Shown piece after piece: positions 43,445 to 53,098 of a stretch of DNA of 64,000 nt. The stretch comes from Endozoicomonas sp. 4G. Lineage in GTDB: Bacteria > Pseudomonadota > Gammaproteobacteria > Pseudomonadales > Endozoicomonadaceae. The stretch is from NCBI RefSeq assembly GCF_023822025.1, contig NZ_CP082909.1:3772001-3836000 (forward strand), in the 5' to 3' direction. The position numbers were made by a program, and so were the translations under genes. Position 1 is the stretch's first letter, and each line of letters opens with the position of its first letter. The notes beneath the pieces are model-generated. The model did no database searches and was not told where the DNA came from. It saw nothing but the letters and a program-made list of their open reading frames with translations.

Positions 43445-44944
43445 TCATTCTTTATCGCCTTTCTTTCTTTTCGCGTTAGATGGCAGCTGGTCAGACGCTT
43501 TTCTTTTGGGTCTTTTAGATCTCTGGTCGGCAAGCAGGTGGGTCTGTTTGTGCCGCTTCAGATTGCCCGCCCAGCCGGAGCTGTAGTCGCAGCCCTCATG
43601 ATCACACTGGTACACGTTAATTCTCTGGTCGATAGGCAGGTGGGTCTCTTTGTGCTTTTTCAGATCGCTCTTGTGGTCGCTGCTGTAGTCGCAGCCTTCA
43701 TGGTCACACTGGTACACCTTGGATCTCTGGTGCGCAGGCAGGTGAGTTTGTGTGTGCTTTTTTAAACGGCACAACTGTTCAGTCCTGTAGTTACAGCCCT
43801 CATGGTCACACTGATGCACCTTGAGTCTTTGGTCGTCAGGCAGGTGGGTCTGTTTGTGCCTTTTCAGATTTTTTTTCTGCTTGGAGTTGTAATTGCAGCC
43901 TTCATGGTCACACGTGTGCAGCTTGAGTCTTTGTTCGATAGGCAGGTGTATCCATTTGTGCTTTTTTAGATCGCTCATGTAGTTGGTGATGTAGTTGCAG
44001 CCTTCATGGTCACACTGGTGCACCTTAATTCTCTGGTCGATAGGCAAGTGGATCTGCTTGTGTATTTTCAGATTGCCTGTCAGGTCCGTGCGGTATTCGC
44101 AGCCCTCATGGTCACACTGGTGCACTTTAATTCTCTGGTCGATAGGCAGATGGATCCGTTTGTGCTTTTTCAGATTGCCGGCCAGGTCCGTGCTGTATTC
44201 GCAGCCCTTATGGTCACACTGGTGCACTTTAATTCTCTGGTCGGCAGGCAGGTGGGTCTCTTTGTGCCTTTTCAGACTGCCTTTTCTGTCGGTGCTGAAG
44301 TTGCAGCCGTCATGGTCACACAGGTGCACCTTGGGTCTCTGGTCGATAGGCAGGTGGATCCGTTTGTGCTGTTTCAGATTTCCTATATGGTTGGTGTTGT
44401 AGTTGCAGCCTTTATGATCGCACAGGTGCAACTTGGGTTTCTGGTCGGCAGGCAGGTGGGTTTGTTTGTGTGTTTTCAGATGGTCCGTGGGGTCTGAAAT
44501 GGACTCCTGCTGAATCAGTTCCAGTCTCAGAGTATCGCAATACTGACTGATTATGTTTAATGCTCGATAAGGGTCAGTTGTCGTGTTTACACACTGAGCA
44601 TCCGTTTCGGTCTCAGTTTCGTCTTCGTCTGAAGGGTTGTCGCTGTTTTCATCAGAGTTGTTACTGTTTTCACTGTCACTGTCTTCGCTGTAGGCACTAT
44701 TATCAGAGGCTGCCTGACGGTAAGCCGTCGCGTAAAGATCAAGATCAGGAGAAAAGCAATAGCGACTGTCTGACTTTAAGAGTGGCTTTAAGAGAATGTC
44801 ATCACCGAAGCAAACCCGTGCCATATCGCAGTGGTACCATTCAACGAACAGCAAAGGCAAGCTATTTTCCTGAGCCTGGCCATTAGAGCAATGCACAGAA
44901 AAAGTAACGGCCAAGGTCAAAATCAACGTTTTTTTGGATAGCAA
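43445..44944 (-). CDS. zf27: exported C2H2 zinc-finger protein, 9 fingers
   Basis: 499 aa, TTG start. The N-terminal domain is short (VEWYHCDMARVCFGDDILLKPLLKSDSRYCFSPDLDLYATAYRQ). The DPTDHLKTH junction places it with zf24-zf26, but its fingers are distinct: HIGN, RKGS, LAGN, LTGN, YMSD, QKKN, QLCR, HKSD, WAGN. Most linkers read LPIDQRIKVHQ rather than LPADQRPKVHQ, so this finger set diversified as a block. Two fingers have CEYS/CEYR after the second cysteine position. Tail KRKASDQLPSNAKRKK. Confidence 0.91.
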   Translation of the reverse strand: MLSKKTLILTLAVTFSVHCSNGQAQENSLPLLFVEWYHCDMARVCFGDDILLKPLLKSDSRYCFSPDLDLYATAYRQAASDNSAYSEDSDSENSNNSDENSDNPSDEDETETETDAQCVNTTTDPYRALNIISQYCDTLRLELIQQESISDPTDHLKTHKQTHLPADQKPKLHLCDHKGCNYNTNHIGNLKQHKRIHLPIDQRPKVHLCDHDGCNFSTDRKGSLKRHKETHLPADQRIKVHQCDHKGCEYSTDLAGNLKKHKRIHLPIDQRIKVHQCDHEGCEYRTDLTGNLKIHKQIHLPIDQRIKVHQCDHEGCNYITNYMSDLKKHKWIHLPIEQRLKLHTCDHEGCNYNSKQKKNLKRHKQTHLPDDQRLKVHQCDHEGCNYRTEQLCRLKKHTQTHLPAHQRSKVYQCDHEGCDYSSDHKSDLKKHKETHLPIDQRINVYQCDHEGCDYSSGWAGNLKRHKQTHLLADQRSKRPKRKASDQLPSNAKRKKGDKE

Positions 44945-45019
44945 GGTCTGGTTTCCCAGTCGTTGAAATGTTTATTCGAAAATCAGGTTAGTCAAAATCT
45001 GGAGCGAGGTCGGAGATTT

Positions 45020-46381
45020 CTATTCTTTATCACCCTTTTTTCTTTTCTTGTTAGAGGGTGGCTGGTCATAGGCTTTTCTCTTGAGCCTCTGGTCGGCAGG
45101 CAGGTGGGCCTGTTTGTGCCGTTTCAGATTGTACGGCCAGTGTGTGTTGTAATCGCAGCCCTCATGATCACACTGGTACACCTTGACTCTCTGGTCGGCA
45201 GGCAGGTGGGTCAGTTTGTGCCTTTTCAAAGCGTACGCTTGTTCTACTCTGTAGTCGCAGCCCTCATGGTCGCACTGGTGAACCTTGGCTCTTTTAGGTC
45301 TCTGGTTGGCAGGCAGGTGGGTCTGTTTGTGCTTTTTCAGACGGCACCTACGGTCGGACCTGTAGTCACAGCCCTCATGGTCACACTGGTGCGGCTTGGC
45401 TTTTTTAGGTCTCTGGTCGACAGGCAGGTGGATCTGTTTGTGCTTTTTCAGATTGCACTCATAGTAGGCCTTATAGTCGCAGCCCTCATGCTCACACTGG
45501 TACGACTTGGCTCTTTTAGGTCTCTGGTCGGCAGGCAGGTGGGTCTGTTTGTGTTTTTTTAAATGGTGCTTATGGTCGGTGCTGTAGTTGCAGCCCTCAT
45601 GGTCACACTGATGCACCTTGAGTCTCTGGTCGGCGGGCAGGTGGATCTGTTTGTGTATTTTCAGATTGCTTGAATATTCCGTGCTGAAGTTGCAGGCCTC
45701 ATGCTCACAATAGTGGAGCTTGGGTTTGGGTCTCTTGAGTCTCTGGTCGGCAAGCAGGTGAGTCTGTTTGTGCCTTTTCAGATAGCTCGCGTAAGCAGCG
45801 CTGTAGTTACAGCCCTCATGGTCACACTGGTGCTTAGCAGCGTCCACTTTTGTCACATCTACCGCTGAATCAGTGAGTATTTCATTGTCTGAAACGGACT
45901 CCTGCTTAATGTTTTTCAGCTCCAGAGTCGTACAATACTGACTGATTTCATTGGATGCCCGAAAAGGATTCAGTGTTGTGGTTTCATACTGAACATCAGA
46001 TTCGTCTTCGTTTGAACGGTTGTCGATGCTTTCATCAGAGGTGCTGCTGCCTTCACTGTCACTGTCTTCGCTGTAGGCACTATCATCAGAGGCTGCCCGA
46101 CTGTGAACCTTCAACTCCCACCATTCAATGGCCTCGCTCTCTTGTTCATCTGGTAGCCCATCCCGGACCGGGAAAAGAGGGAGAAGAATAGTTTCAATGC
46201 CCGTAACGTAAGCTCCTTTCGTGGATAAGAACTCCATAAAGGGCTTTGGGCCGTTGCTCAGCGCCTTGCCGACAGCAAGAGCAACCAGCAAAGGCAACCT
46301 GTTTTCCTGAGCGCGGCCATTGGAACAATGCACAGACAAGGCAATGACCAAGGTCAAAATCAATGGTTTTTTGGATGGCAA
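45020..46381 (-). CDS. zf28: exported C2H2 zinc-finger protein, 7 fingers
   Basis: 453 aa from TTG at 46381 (a TTG at 46396 would add MGIRA). Signal peptide LPSKKPLILTLVIALSVHC. N-terminal domain LAVGKALSNGPKPFMEFLSTKGAYVTGIETILLPLFPVRDGLPDEQESEAIEWWELKVHSR, the type used by most of zf28-zf38, without the GDDILLKP box. One IKQESVSDNE motif. Seven fingers: YASY, YSSN, HKHH, YECN, RRCR, QAYA, WPYN. Linkers often carry RPKRAK or RPKKAK. Two fingers have CEHE starts. Tail KRK...NKKRKK. The 3' spacer to zf27 is shortened to 75 bp. Confidence 0.9.
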   Translation of the reverse strand: MPSKKPLILTLVIALSVHCSNGRAQENRLPLLVALAVGKALSNGPKPFMEFLSTKGAYVTGIETILLPLFPVRDGLPDEQESEAIEWWELKVHSRAASDDSAYSEDSDSEGSSTSDESIDNRSNEDESDVQYETTTLNPFRASNEISQYCTTLELKNIKQESVSDNEILTDSAVDVTKVDAAKHQCDHEGCNYSAAYASYLKRHKQTHLLADQRLKRPKPKLHYCEHEACNFSTEYSSNLKIHKQIHLPADQRLKVHQCDHEGCNYSTDHKHHLKKHKQTHLPADQRPKRAKSYQCEHEGCDYKAYYECNLKKHKQIHLPVDQRPKKAKPHQCDHEGCDYRSDRRCRLKKHKQTHLPANQRPKRAKVHQCDHEGCDYRVEQAYALKRHKLTHLPADQRVKVYQCDHEGCDYNTHWPYNLKRHKQAHLPADQRLKRKAYDQPPSNKKRKKGDKE

Positions 46382-46487
46382 AGCCCGGATTCCCAATCAT
46401 TGAGCTGTTTATTGAGAATTCAGGTTAGTCAAAATCTGGAGAGAGGTCAGAAGTTTCTTTAATGTGGGTTGGGAGGCGGGTCATTCT

Positions 46488-47909
46488 CTAATCACACTTC
46501 TTTCTTTTCTCGTTAGATGGCAGCTGGTCATACGCTTTCCTTTTGGCTCTCTGGTTGGCAGGCAGGTGGGTCTGTTTGTGCCTTTTCAGATTGCTCGCAT
46601 GGATGGTGCTGAAGTCGCAACCCTCATGATCACACTGGTACACCTTGACTCTCTGGTCGGCAGGCAGGTGGATCTGTTTGTGCCTTTTCAGATGTCCCAG
46701 ATGTTGGCTGCTGTAGTTGCAGCTCCCATGGTCACACTGGTGCACCTTGAGTCTCCTGGGTCTCTGGTTGGCGGGCAGGTGTGTCTTTTTGTGCTTTTTC
46801 AGACTGCCACTGTTGTCGGTGCTGTAGTTGCAGCCCTGATGGTCGCACTGGTGCTCCTTGAGTCTCTGGTGGGCAGGCAGGTGGGTCTCTTTGTGCTTTT
46901 TTAGAACGCTCGCCCAGTCGGTGTTGTAGTCGCAGCCCTCATGATCACACTGGTACGCCTTGACTCTCTGGTCGGCGGGCAAGTGTGTCTTTTTGTGCAT
47001 TTTCAGATTGCTCATGCGGTAGGTGCTGAAGTTGCAGCCCTCATGGTCACACTGGTGGATCTTGGGTCTCTTGGGTCTCTGGTCGGCGGGCAGGTGGGTC
47101 TGTTTGTGTGTTTTCAGATTCTCCGCCCGGTTCGTGCTGTAGTCACAACCCTCATGCTCACACTGGTGGATCTTGGGTTTCTTGATTCTCTGGTCGTCGG
47201 TGCTGTAAGTGAGTATTTCACTGTCTGAAACGGGCTCCTCCTTAATCTTTTTAAGTTCCAGAGTCGCACCATACTGACTGATTTCATTTGATACTCGAAA
47301 GGGATTAAGTGTCGTGGTTTCATACCGAACATCAGATTCGTCTTCGTTTGAACGGTTGCTGCTTTCATCAGAGGTGCCGTTAGTGGCTATTTCACTGACT
47401 GAAACGGGCTCCTGCTTAATGTTTTTAAACTCCAGAGTCGTACAATACTGACTGGTTTCATTGGCTACCCGAAAGGGATTCAGTGTTGTGGTTTCATACT
47501 GAACATCAGATTCGGCACTAGCTTCGTCTTCATCTTCGTTTGAGCGTTTGTCGTTGCTTTCATCAGAGGTGCTGCTGCCTTTACTGTCACTGTCTTCGCT
47601 GTAGGCACTATCATCAGAGGCTGCCCGACTGTGAACCTTCAACTCCCACCATTCAATGGCCTCGCTCTCTTGTTCATCTGGTAGCCCATCCCGGACCGGG
47701 AAAAGAGGGAGAAGAATAGTTTCAATGCCCATAACGTAGGCTCCTTTCGTGGATAAGACCTTAATAAAGGGCTTCGGGGCGTTGATCAGCGCCTTGCCGA
47801 CAGCAAGAGCAACCAGCAAAGGCAACCTGTTTTCCTGAGCGCGGCCATTGGAGCAATGCACAGACAAGGCAATGACCAAGGTCAAAATCAATGTTTTTTT
47901 CGATAGCAA
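46488..47909 (-). CDS. zf29: exported C2H2 zinc-finger protein, 6 fingers
   Basis: 473 aa, TTG start. N-terminal domain as zf28. Two acidic/NPFRV modules, with IKQEPVSVSE and IKEEPVSDSE. The second module runs into TYSTDDQRIKKPKIHQ, without half-finger. Six fingers: RAEN, RMSN, WASV, NSGS, HLGH, HASN. Finger 5 is CDHGSC. Tail KRKAYDQLPSNEKRKK ends early (KKCD). The DDQRIKKPKIHQ junction recurs in zf31 and zf32 (DQRIKRPKIHQ). Confidence 0.9.
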   Translation of the reverse strand: MLSKKTLILTLVIALSVHCSNGRAQENRLPLLVALAVGKALINAPKPFIKVLSTKGAYVMGIETILLPLFPVRDGLPDEQESEAIEWWELKVHSRAASDDSAYSEDSDSKGSSTSDESNDKRSNEDEDEASAESDVQYETTTLNPFRVANETSQYCTTLEFKNIKQEPVSVSEIATNGTSDESSNRSNEDESDVRYETTTLNPFRVSNEISQYGATLELKKIKEEPVSDSEILTYSTDDQRIKKPKIHQCEHEGCDYSTNRAENLKTHKQTHLPADQRPKRPKIHQCDHEGCNFSTYRMSNLKMHKKTHLPADQRVKAYQCDHEGCDYNTDWASVLKKHKETHLPAHQRLKEHQCDHQGCNYSTDNSGSLKKHKKTHLPANQRPRRLKVHQCDHGSCNYSSQHLGHLKRHKQIHLPADQRVKVYQCDHEGCDFSTIHASNLKRHKQTHLPANQRAKRKAYDQLPSNEKRKKCD

Positions 47910-48008
47910 AGCTTGTCTTCCCAGTCATTGAAATGTTTATTGGAAAATCAGGTTAGTCAAAATCTGGAGAGAGGTCGGAGGTTTCTTTGAGGTAGGTTGG
48001 AAGACGGA

Positions 48009-49277
48009 TCATTCTTTATCGCCTTTCTTTCTTTTCGCGTTAGATGGCGGCTGGGCACGGGCTTTTCTTTTGGGTCTCTGGCCGGGAGGCAGGTGGTTCT
48101 GTTTGTGCTTTTTCAGACGGCACACATACTCGGCCCTGTAGTCGCAGCCCTCATGGTCACACTGGTGCACCTTGGCTCTTTTAGGTCTCTGGTCGGCAGG
48201 CAGGTGGGTCCGTTTGTGTCTGTTCAGATTGCCCGCCCAGTCGGTCCTGTAGTTGCAGCCCTCACGATCACACTGGTACACGTTAATTTTCTGCTTGATA
48301 GGCAGGTGGATCTGTTTGTGCTTTTTCAGATCGATCTTTTGGTCGGTGTTGTAGTTGCAGCCCTCATGATCACACTGGTGCACTTTGGGTTTCCTGTCGG
48401 CAGGCAGGTGGGTCTCTTTGTGCTTTTTAAGATTGCCCAGGTGGCCGGTGCTGTAGTTGCAACCCTCATGGTCACACCGGTGCGCCCTGAGTCTCTGGTC
48501 GGCAGGCAAGTGGGTCTTTTTGTGCCTTTTCAAAACGCTCGTACAGTCGCTGTTGTAGTCGCAGCCCTCATGATCACACTGGTACACCTTGACTCTCTGT
48601 TCGGCAGGCAAGTGGGTCTGTTTGTGCCTTTTCAGATTGCTCCTGTGGTCGGTGCTGTAATTGCAGCCCTCATGGTCACACCGGTGCGCCCTGAGTCTCT
48701 GGTCGGCAGGCAAGTGGGTCTTTTTGTGCCTTTTCAGACTGCCCCTGTGGTCGGTTCTGTAGTTGCAGCCCTCATAGTCACACTGGTGCTTAGCAGCGTC
48801 CACTTTTATCACGTCTATCTCTGACTCAGTGAGTATTTCACTGTCTGAAACGGGCTCCTGCTTAATGTTTTTAAACTCCAGAGTTGTACAATACTGACTG
48901 GTTTCATTGGCTACCCGAAAGGGATTCAGTGTTGTGGTTTCATACCAAACATCAGATTCAGCACTAGCTTCGTCTTCATCTTCGTTTGAGCGTTTGTCGT
49001 TGCTTTCATCAGAGGTGCTGCTGCCTTCACTGTCACTGTCTTCGCTGTCACTGTCTTCGCTGTAGGCACTATCATCAGAGGCTGCCCGACTGTGAACCTT
49101 CAACTCCCACCATTCAATGGCTTCGCTTTCTTGTTGATCTGGTAGCCCATCCCGCAGCGCCTTGCCGACAGCCAGAGCGAAGCGCAAAGGCAACCTGTTT
49201 TCCTGAGCATAGCCATTGAAGCAATGCACAGAAAAGGCAATGACCAAGGTCAAAATCAATGGTTTTTTGGATAGCAA
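48009..49277 (-). CDS. zf30: exported C2H2 zinc-finger protein, 7 fingers
   Basis: 422 aa from TTG at 49277 (an upstream TTG at 49292 would add MGTRA). The N-terminal domain is contracted (LAVGKALRDGLPDQQESEAIEWWELKVHSR). One IKQEP motif followed by a TESEIDVIKVDAAKHQCDYEGC junction. Seven fingers: HRGS, HRSN, CTSV, HLGN, QKID, WAGN, YVCR. The linker before WAGN reads LPIKQKINVYQ, like zf27, and CTSV is a variant of the WASV/WANV finger seen in zf29, zf36 and zf38. Tail KRKARAQPPSNAKRKK. Confidence 0.9.
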   Translation of the reverse strand: MLSKKPLILTLVIAFSVHCFNGYAQENRLPLRFALAVGKALRDGLPDQQESEAIEWWELKVHSRAASDDSAYSEDSDSEDSDSEGSSTSDESNDKRSNEDEDEASAESDVWYETTTLNPFRVANETSQYCTTLEFKNIKQEPVSDSEILTESEIDVIKVDAAKHQCDYEGCNYRTDHRGSLKRHKKTHLPADQRLRAHRCDHEGCNYSTDHRSNLKRHKQTHLPAEQRVKVYQCDHEGCDYNSDCTSVLKRHKKTHLPADQRLRAHRCDHEGCNYSTGHLGNLKKHKETHLPADRKPKVHQCDHEGCNYNTDQKIDLKKHKQIHLPIKQKINVYQCDREGCNYRTDWAGNLNRHKRTHLPADQRPKRAKVHQCDHEGCDYRAEYVCRLKKHKQNHLPPGQRPKRKARAQPPSNAKRKKGDKE

Positions 49278-49383
49278 GGCCCGGGTTCCCAATCGTTGAA
49301 CTGTTTATTTGGAAATCAGGTTAGTCAAAATCTGGAGGGAGGTCGGAACTTCCTTTGAAGCGGGTTGGAAGGAGGATCATTTT

Positions 49384-51246
49384 TTAATCTACCTTCTTTC
49401 TTTTCTTATTAGATGACGGCTGGTCACAGGCTTTCCTTTTAGAGCTCTGGCCTGCAGAAAAGTGGGTCTTTTTGTGTTTTTTCAGATTGCCCACCCGGTC
49501 GCTGCTGTAGTCGCAGCCTTCATGGTCACACTGATGCATCTTGAGTCTCTGGTCGGCGGGCAAGTGAGTCTGTTTGTGTTTTTTCAGATCGCTCCCCTTG
49601 TCGGTGTTGTAGTTGCAGCCCTCATGATCACACTGGTACACCTTGACTCTTTGGTCGGCAGGCAAGTGGGTCTGCTTGTGCCTTTTCAGATCGCTCGCCT
49701 GCTCGGTGCTATAGTTGCAGCGCTTATGGTCGCACTGGTGCCGATTGGCTCTCTGGTCGGCAGGCAAGTGTGTCTGTTTGTGCCTTTTCAGATCGTTCGC
49801 CTGGCCGGTGTTGTAGTTGCAGCCCTGATGGTCACACTGGTGCCGCTTGGGTCTCTGGTCGGCAGGCAGGTGGGTCTGTTTGTGTCTTTTCATATTACTC
49901 GCCCGATCGGTGCTGTAGTTGCAGCCCTCATGGTCACACTGGAGGTTCTTGGATCCATTGGGTCTCTGGTCGGCAGGCGAGTGTGTCTGTTTGTGCCTTT
50001 TCAGATCGCTCGCATGCTCGGTGCTGTAGTTGCAGTCCTCATGGTCACACTGGTGGATCTTAGGTCTCTTAGGTCTATGGCCGGCAGGCAAGTGAATCTG
50101 TTTGTGCCTTTTCAGATCGCTCGTCTGGGCGGTGCTATAGTTGCAGCCCTCCTGGTCACACAGATGCACCTTCAGTCTCTTGGGTCTCTGGTCGGCAGGC
50201 AGGTGGGTCTGTTTGTGCCTTTTCAGATCGCTCGCGTTGTCGGTGCTGTGGTTGCAGCCCTGATGGTCACACCGGTGCCGCTTGGGTCTCTGGTCGGCAG
50301 GCAGGTGGGTCTGTTTGTGTGTTTTCAAATGGGCCGGAAAGCGGGTTCTGTAGTTGCAGCCTTCATGGTCACACTGGTGCACCTTGGGTATCTGGTCGGC
50401 GGGCAGGTGGATCTGTTTGTGTCTGTTCAGATTATTCATCACGTTGGTGCTGTAGTTGCAGCCCTCATGGTCACACTGGTGGATCTTGGGTCTCTTGATT
50501 CTCTGGTCGCCGCTGCTGGAAGTGAATACTTCACTGTCTGAAACGGGCTCCTGCTTAATCTTTTTCAGTTCCAAAGTCGCACCATACTGACTGATTTCAT
50601 TGGATGCCCGAAAAGGATTAATTGTTGTGGTTTCATAGCGAACCTCAGATTCGTCTTCGTTTGAACGGTTGTCGATGCTGCCGTTAATGGCTATTTCACT
50701 GTCCAAAACGGGCTCCTCCTTAATCTTTTTCGGTTCCAAAGTCGCACCATACTGGCTGATTTCATTGGATACCCGAAAAGGATTAATTGTTGTGGTTTCA
50801 TAGCGAACCTCAGATTCGGTATTAGCTTCGTGTTCATCTTCGTTTGAACGGTCGTCATTGCTTTCATCAGAGGTGCTGCTGTCTTCACTGTCACTGTCTT
50901 CGCTGTCACTGTCTTCGCTGTAGGCACTATCATCAGAGGTTGCCCGACTGTGAACCTTAGCTTCGACGCCATTCAACTCCCACCATTCAATGGCCTCGGT
51001 CTCTTGTTCATCTGGTAGCCCATCCCGGAGCGGGAAAAGAGGGAGAAAAATAGTTTCAACGCCCGTAACGTAGTAGATTCCTTTTACGGATAAGACCTCA
51101 ATAAAGGGCTTCGGGGCGTTGAACAGCACCTTGCCGACAGCCAGAGCGAAGCGCAAAGGCAACCTGTTTTCCTGAGCTTGGCTATTGAAGCAATGCACAG
51201 AAAAGGCAATGACCAAGGTTAAAATCAATGGTTTTTTGGATGGCAA
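49384..51246 (-). CDS. zf31: exported C2H2 zinc-finger protein, 10 fingers
   Basis: 620 aa, TTG start. N-terminal domain with an extra residue pair (KGIYYVTGVETIFLPLFPLRDGLPDEQETEAIEWWEL). Two acidic modules with IKEEP and IKQEP. Ten fingers: VMNN, FPAH, NASD, QTSD, HASD, RASN, QAND, QASD, KGSD, RVGN. Finger 6 has Met for the helix Leu (SNMKRH). N-terminal part and first six fingers are nearly identical to zf32. The last linker is degenerate (KTHFSAGQSSKRKA) and the protein ends NKKRKKVD. Confidence 0.91.
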   Translation of the reverse strand: MPSKKPLILTLVIAFSVHCFNSQAQENRLPLRFALAVGKVLFNAPKPFIEVLSVKGIYYVTGVETIFLPLFPLRDGLPDEQETEAIEWWELNGVEAKVHSRATSDDSAYSEDSDSEDSDSEDSSTSDESNDDRSNEDEHEANTESEVRYETTTINPFRVSNEISQYGATLEPKKIKEEPVLDSEIAINGSIDNRSNEDESEVRYETTTINPFRASNEISQYGATLELKKIKQEPVSDSEVFTSSSGDQRIKRPKIHQCDHEGCNYSTNVMNNLNRHKQIHLPADQIPKVHQCDHEGCNYRTRFPAHLKTHKQTHLPADQRPKRHRCDHQGCNHSTDNASDLKRHKQTHLPADQRPKRLKVHLCDQEGCNYSTAQTSDLKRHKQIHLPAGHRPKRPKIHQCDHEDCNYSTEHASDLKRHKQTHSPADQRPNGSKNLQCDHEGCNYSTDRASNMKRHKQTHLPADQRPKRHQCDHQGCNYNTGQANDLKRHKQTHLPADQRANRHQCDHKRCNYSTEQASDLKRHKQTHLPADQRVKVYQCDHEGCNYNTDKGSDLKKHKQTHLPADQRLKMHQCDHEGCDYSSDRVGNLKKHKKTHFSAGQSSKRKACDQPSSNKKRKKVD

Positions 51247-51345
51247 GGCTTGGCTTCCCAGTCATTGAACTGTTTATTGAAAATTCAGGTTAGTCAAAAT
51301 CTGGAGAGAGGTCGGAAGTTTCTTTGAGCTTGGTTGGGAGGCGGA

Positions 51346-52791
51346 TCATTCTTTATCACCCTTCTTTCTTTTCTTGTTAGGTGGCAGCGGGTCATAGGAT
51401 TTTCTTTTGGGTCTCTGTTCGGCAGGCAGGTGGGTCTGTTTGTGTCTTTTCATATTACTCGTCCGATCGGTGCTGTAGTTGCAGTCCTCATGGTCACACT
51501 GGAGGTTCTTGGATCGATTGGGTCTCTGGTCGGCAGGCGAGTGTGTCTGTTTGTGCCTTTTCAGATCGCTCGCCTGCTCGGCGCTGTAGTTGCAGTCCTC
51601 ATGGTCACACTGGTGGATCTTAGGTCTCTTAGGTCTATGGTCGGCAGGCAAGTGTGTCTGTTTGTGCCTTTTCAGATGGCTCGTCTGGGCGGTGCTATAG
51701 TTGCAGCCCTCCTGGTCACACAGATGCACCTTCAGTCTCTTGGGTCTCTGGTCGGCAGGCAGGTGGGTCTGTTTGTGCCTTTTCAGATCGCTCGCCTTGT
51801 CGGTGCTGTGGTTGCAGCCCTGATGGTCACACCGGTGCCGCTTGGGTCTCTGGTGGGCAGGCAGGTGGGTCTGTTTGTGTGCTTTCAAATGGGCCGGAAA
51901 GCGGGTTCTGTAGTTGCAGCCTTCATGGTCACACTGGTGCACCTTGGGTATCTGGTCGACGGGCAGGTGGATCTGTTTGTGTCTGTTCAGATTATTCATC
52001 ACGTTGGTGCTGTAGTTGCAGCCCTCATGATCACACTGGTGGATCTTGGGTCTCTTGATTCTCTGGTCGTCGCTGCTGGAAGTGAGTACCTCACTGTCTG
52101 AAACGGGCTCCTGCTTAATCTTTTTCGGTTCCAAAGTCGCACCATACTGACTGATTTCATTGGATACCCGAAAAGGATTAATTGTTGTGGTTTCATAGCG
52201 AACCTCAGATTCGTCTTCGTTTGAACGGTTGTCGATGCTGCCGTTAATGGCTATTTCACTGTCCAAAACGGGCTCCTCCTTAATCTTTTTCGGTTCCAAA
52301 GTCGCACCATAATGACTGATTTCATTGGATACCCGAAAAGGATTAATTGTTGTGGTTTCATACCAAACCTCAGATTCGGTATTAGCTTCGTCTTCATCTT
52401 CGTTTAAACGGTCGTCATTGCTTTCATCAGAGGTGCTGCTGTCTTCACTGTCACTGTCTTCGCTGTAGGCACTATCATCAGAGGTTGCCCGACTGTGAAC
52501 CTTAGCTTCGACGCCATTCAACTCCCACCATTCAATGGCCTCGGTCTCTTGTTCATCTGGTAGCCCATCCCGGAGCGGGAAAAGAGGGAGAAAAATAGTT
52601 TCAACGCCTGCAACGTAGTAGATTCCTTTTATGGATAAGACCTCAATAAAGGGCTTCGGGGCGTTGAACAACACCTTGCCGACAGCCAGAGCGAAGCGCA
52701 AAGGCAACCTGTTTTCCTGAGCTTGGCCATTGAAGCAATGCACAGAAAAGGCAATGACCAAGGTTAAAATCAATGGTTTTTTGGATGGCAA
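51346..52791 (-). CDS. zf32: exported C2H2 zinc-finger protein, 6 fingers
   Basis: 481 aa, TTG start. A recent duplicate of zf31: same N-terminal domain, two acidic modules and near-identical first six fingers (VMNN, FPAH, KASD, QTSH, QASD, RTSN), but fingers 7-10 of zf31 are absent. The few substitutions fall largely in the helix: NASD to KASD, QTSD to QTSH, HASD to QASD, RASN to RTSN, which is notable for such a young pair. Tail KRKSYDPLPPNKKRKK, shared with the split zf33. Confidence 0.91.
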   Translation of the reverse strand: MPSKKPLILTLVIAFSVHCFNGQAQENRLPLRFALAVGKVLFNAPKPFIEVLSIKGIYYVAGVETIFLPLFPLRDGLPDEQETEAIEWWELNGVEAKVHSRATSDDSAYSEDSDSEDSSTSDESNDDRLNEDEDEANTESEVWYETTTINPFRVSNEISHYGATLEPKKIKEEPVLDSEIAINGSIDNRSNEDESEVRYETTTINPFRVSNEISQYGATLEPKKIKQEPVSDSEVLTSSSDDQRIKRPKIHQCDHEGCNYSTNVMNNLNRHKQIHLPVDQIPKVHQCDHEGCNYRTRFPAHLKAHKQTHLPAHQRPKRHRCDHQGCNHSTDKASDLKRHKQTHLPADQRPKRLKVHLCDQEGCNYSTAQTSHLKRHKQTHLPADHRPKRPKIHQCDHEDCNYSAEQASDLKRHKQTHSPADQRPNRSKNLQCDHEDCNYSTDRTSNMKRHKQTHLPAEQRPKRKSYDPLPPNKKRKKGDKE

Positions 52792-52890
52792 GGCTTGGCT
52801 TCCCAGTCATTGAACTGTTTATTGAAAATTCAGGTTAGTCAAAATCTGGAGAGAGGTCGGAAGTTTCTTTGAGCTTGGTTGGGAGGCGGA

Positions 52891-53057
52891 TCATTCTTTA
52901 TCACCCTTCTTTCTTTTCTTGTTAGGTGGCAGCGGGTCATAGAATTTTCTTTTGGGTCTCTGGTCGGCAGGCAAGTGGGTCTGCTTATGCCTTTTCAGTC
53001 CGTACACTTGTTCGACGCTGTAGTCACAGCCCTCATAGTCACAGTGGTACACCTTAG
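52891..53057 (-). pseudogene. zf33 3' fragment: last finger and basic tail, cut off by IS110 element
   Basis: Reading into this fragment from the insertion: KVYHCDYEGCDYSVEQ-VYGL-KRHKQTHLPADQRPKRKFYDPLPPNKKRKKGDKE (finger quartet QVYG and complete bipartite-type tail). It has no start of its own and lies on the far side of the IS from its 5' part (54721-55777). The related finger QVYR in zf35 shows the expected uninterrupted sequence across the junction. Confidence 0.85.
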
Positions 53058-53064
53058 CGGACTA

Positions 53065-53079
53065 GCCCGCCCTGCGGGC
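53065..53079. other. stem-loop at the left end of the IS110 element
   Basis: GCCCGC-CCT-GCGGGC, a perfect 6-bp stem with a 3-nt loop, 7 bp inside the inferred left end. It may be a structural end signal or the 5' part of the bridge RNA; role not established. Confidence 0.5.
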
Positions 53080-53088
53080 ACACATCTT

Positions 53089-53098
53089 TGAGTAACTC
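53089..53098. repeat. IS110 subterminal inverted repeat, left
   Basis: TGAGTAACTC here is matched in inverted orientation by GAGTTACTCA at 54707-54716, four bases from the right end. The left copy lies about 30 bp inside the inferred left boundary, so the repeats are subterminal and asymmetric. Confidence 0.5.
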
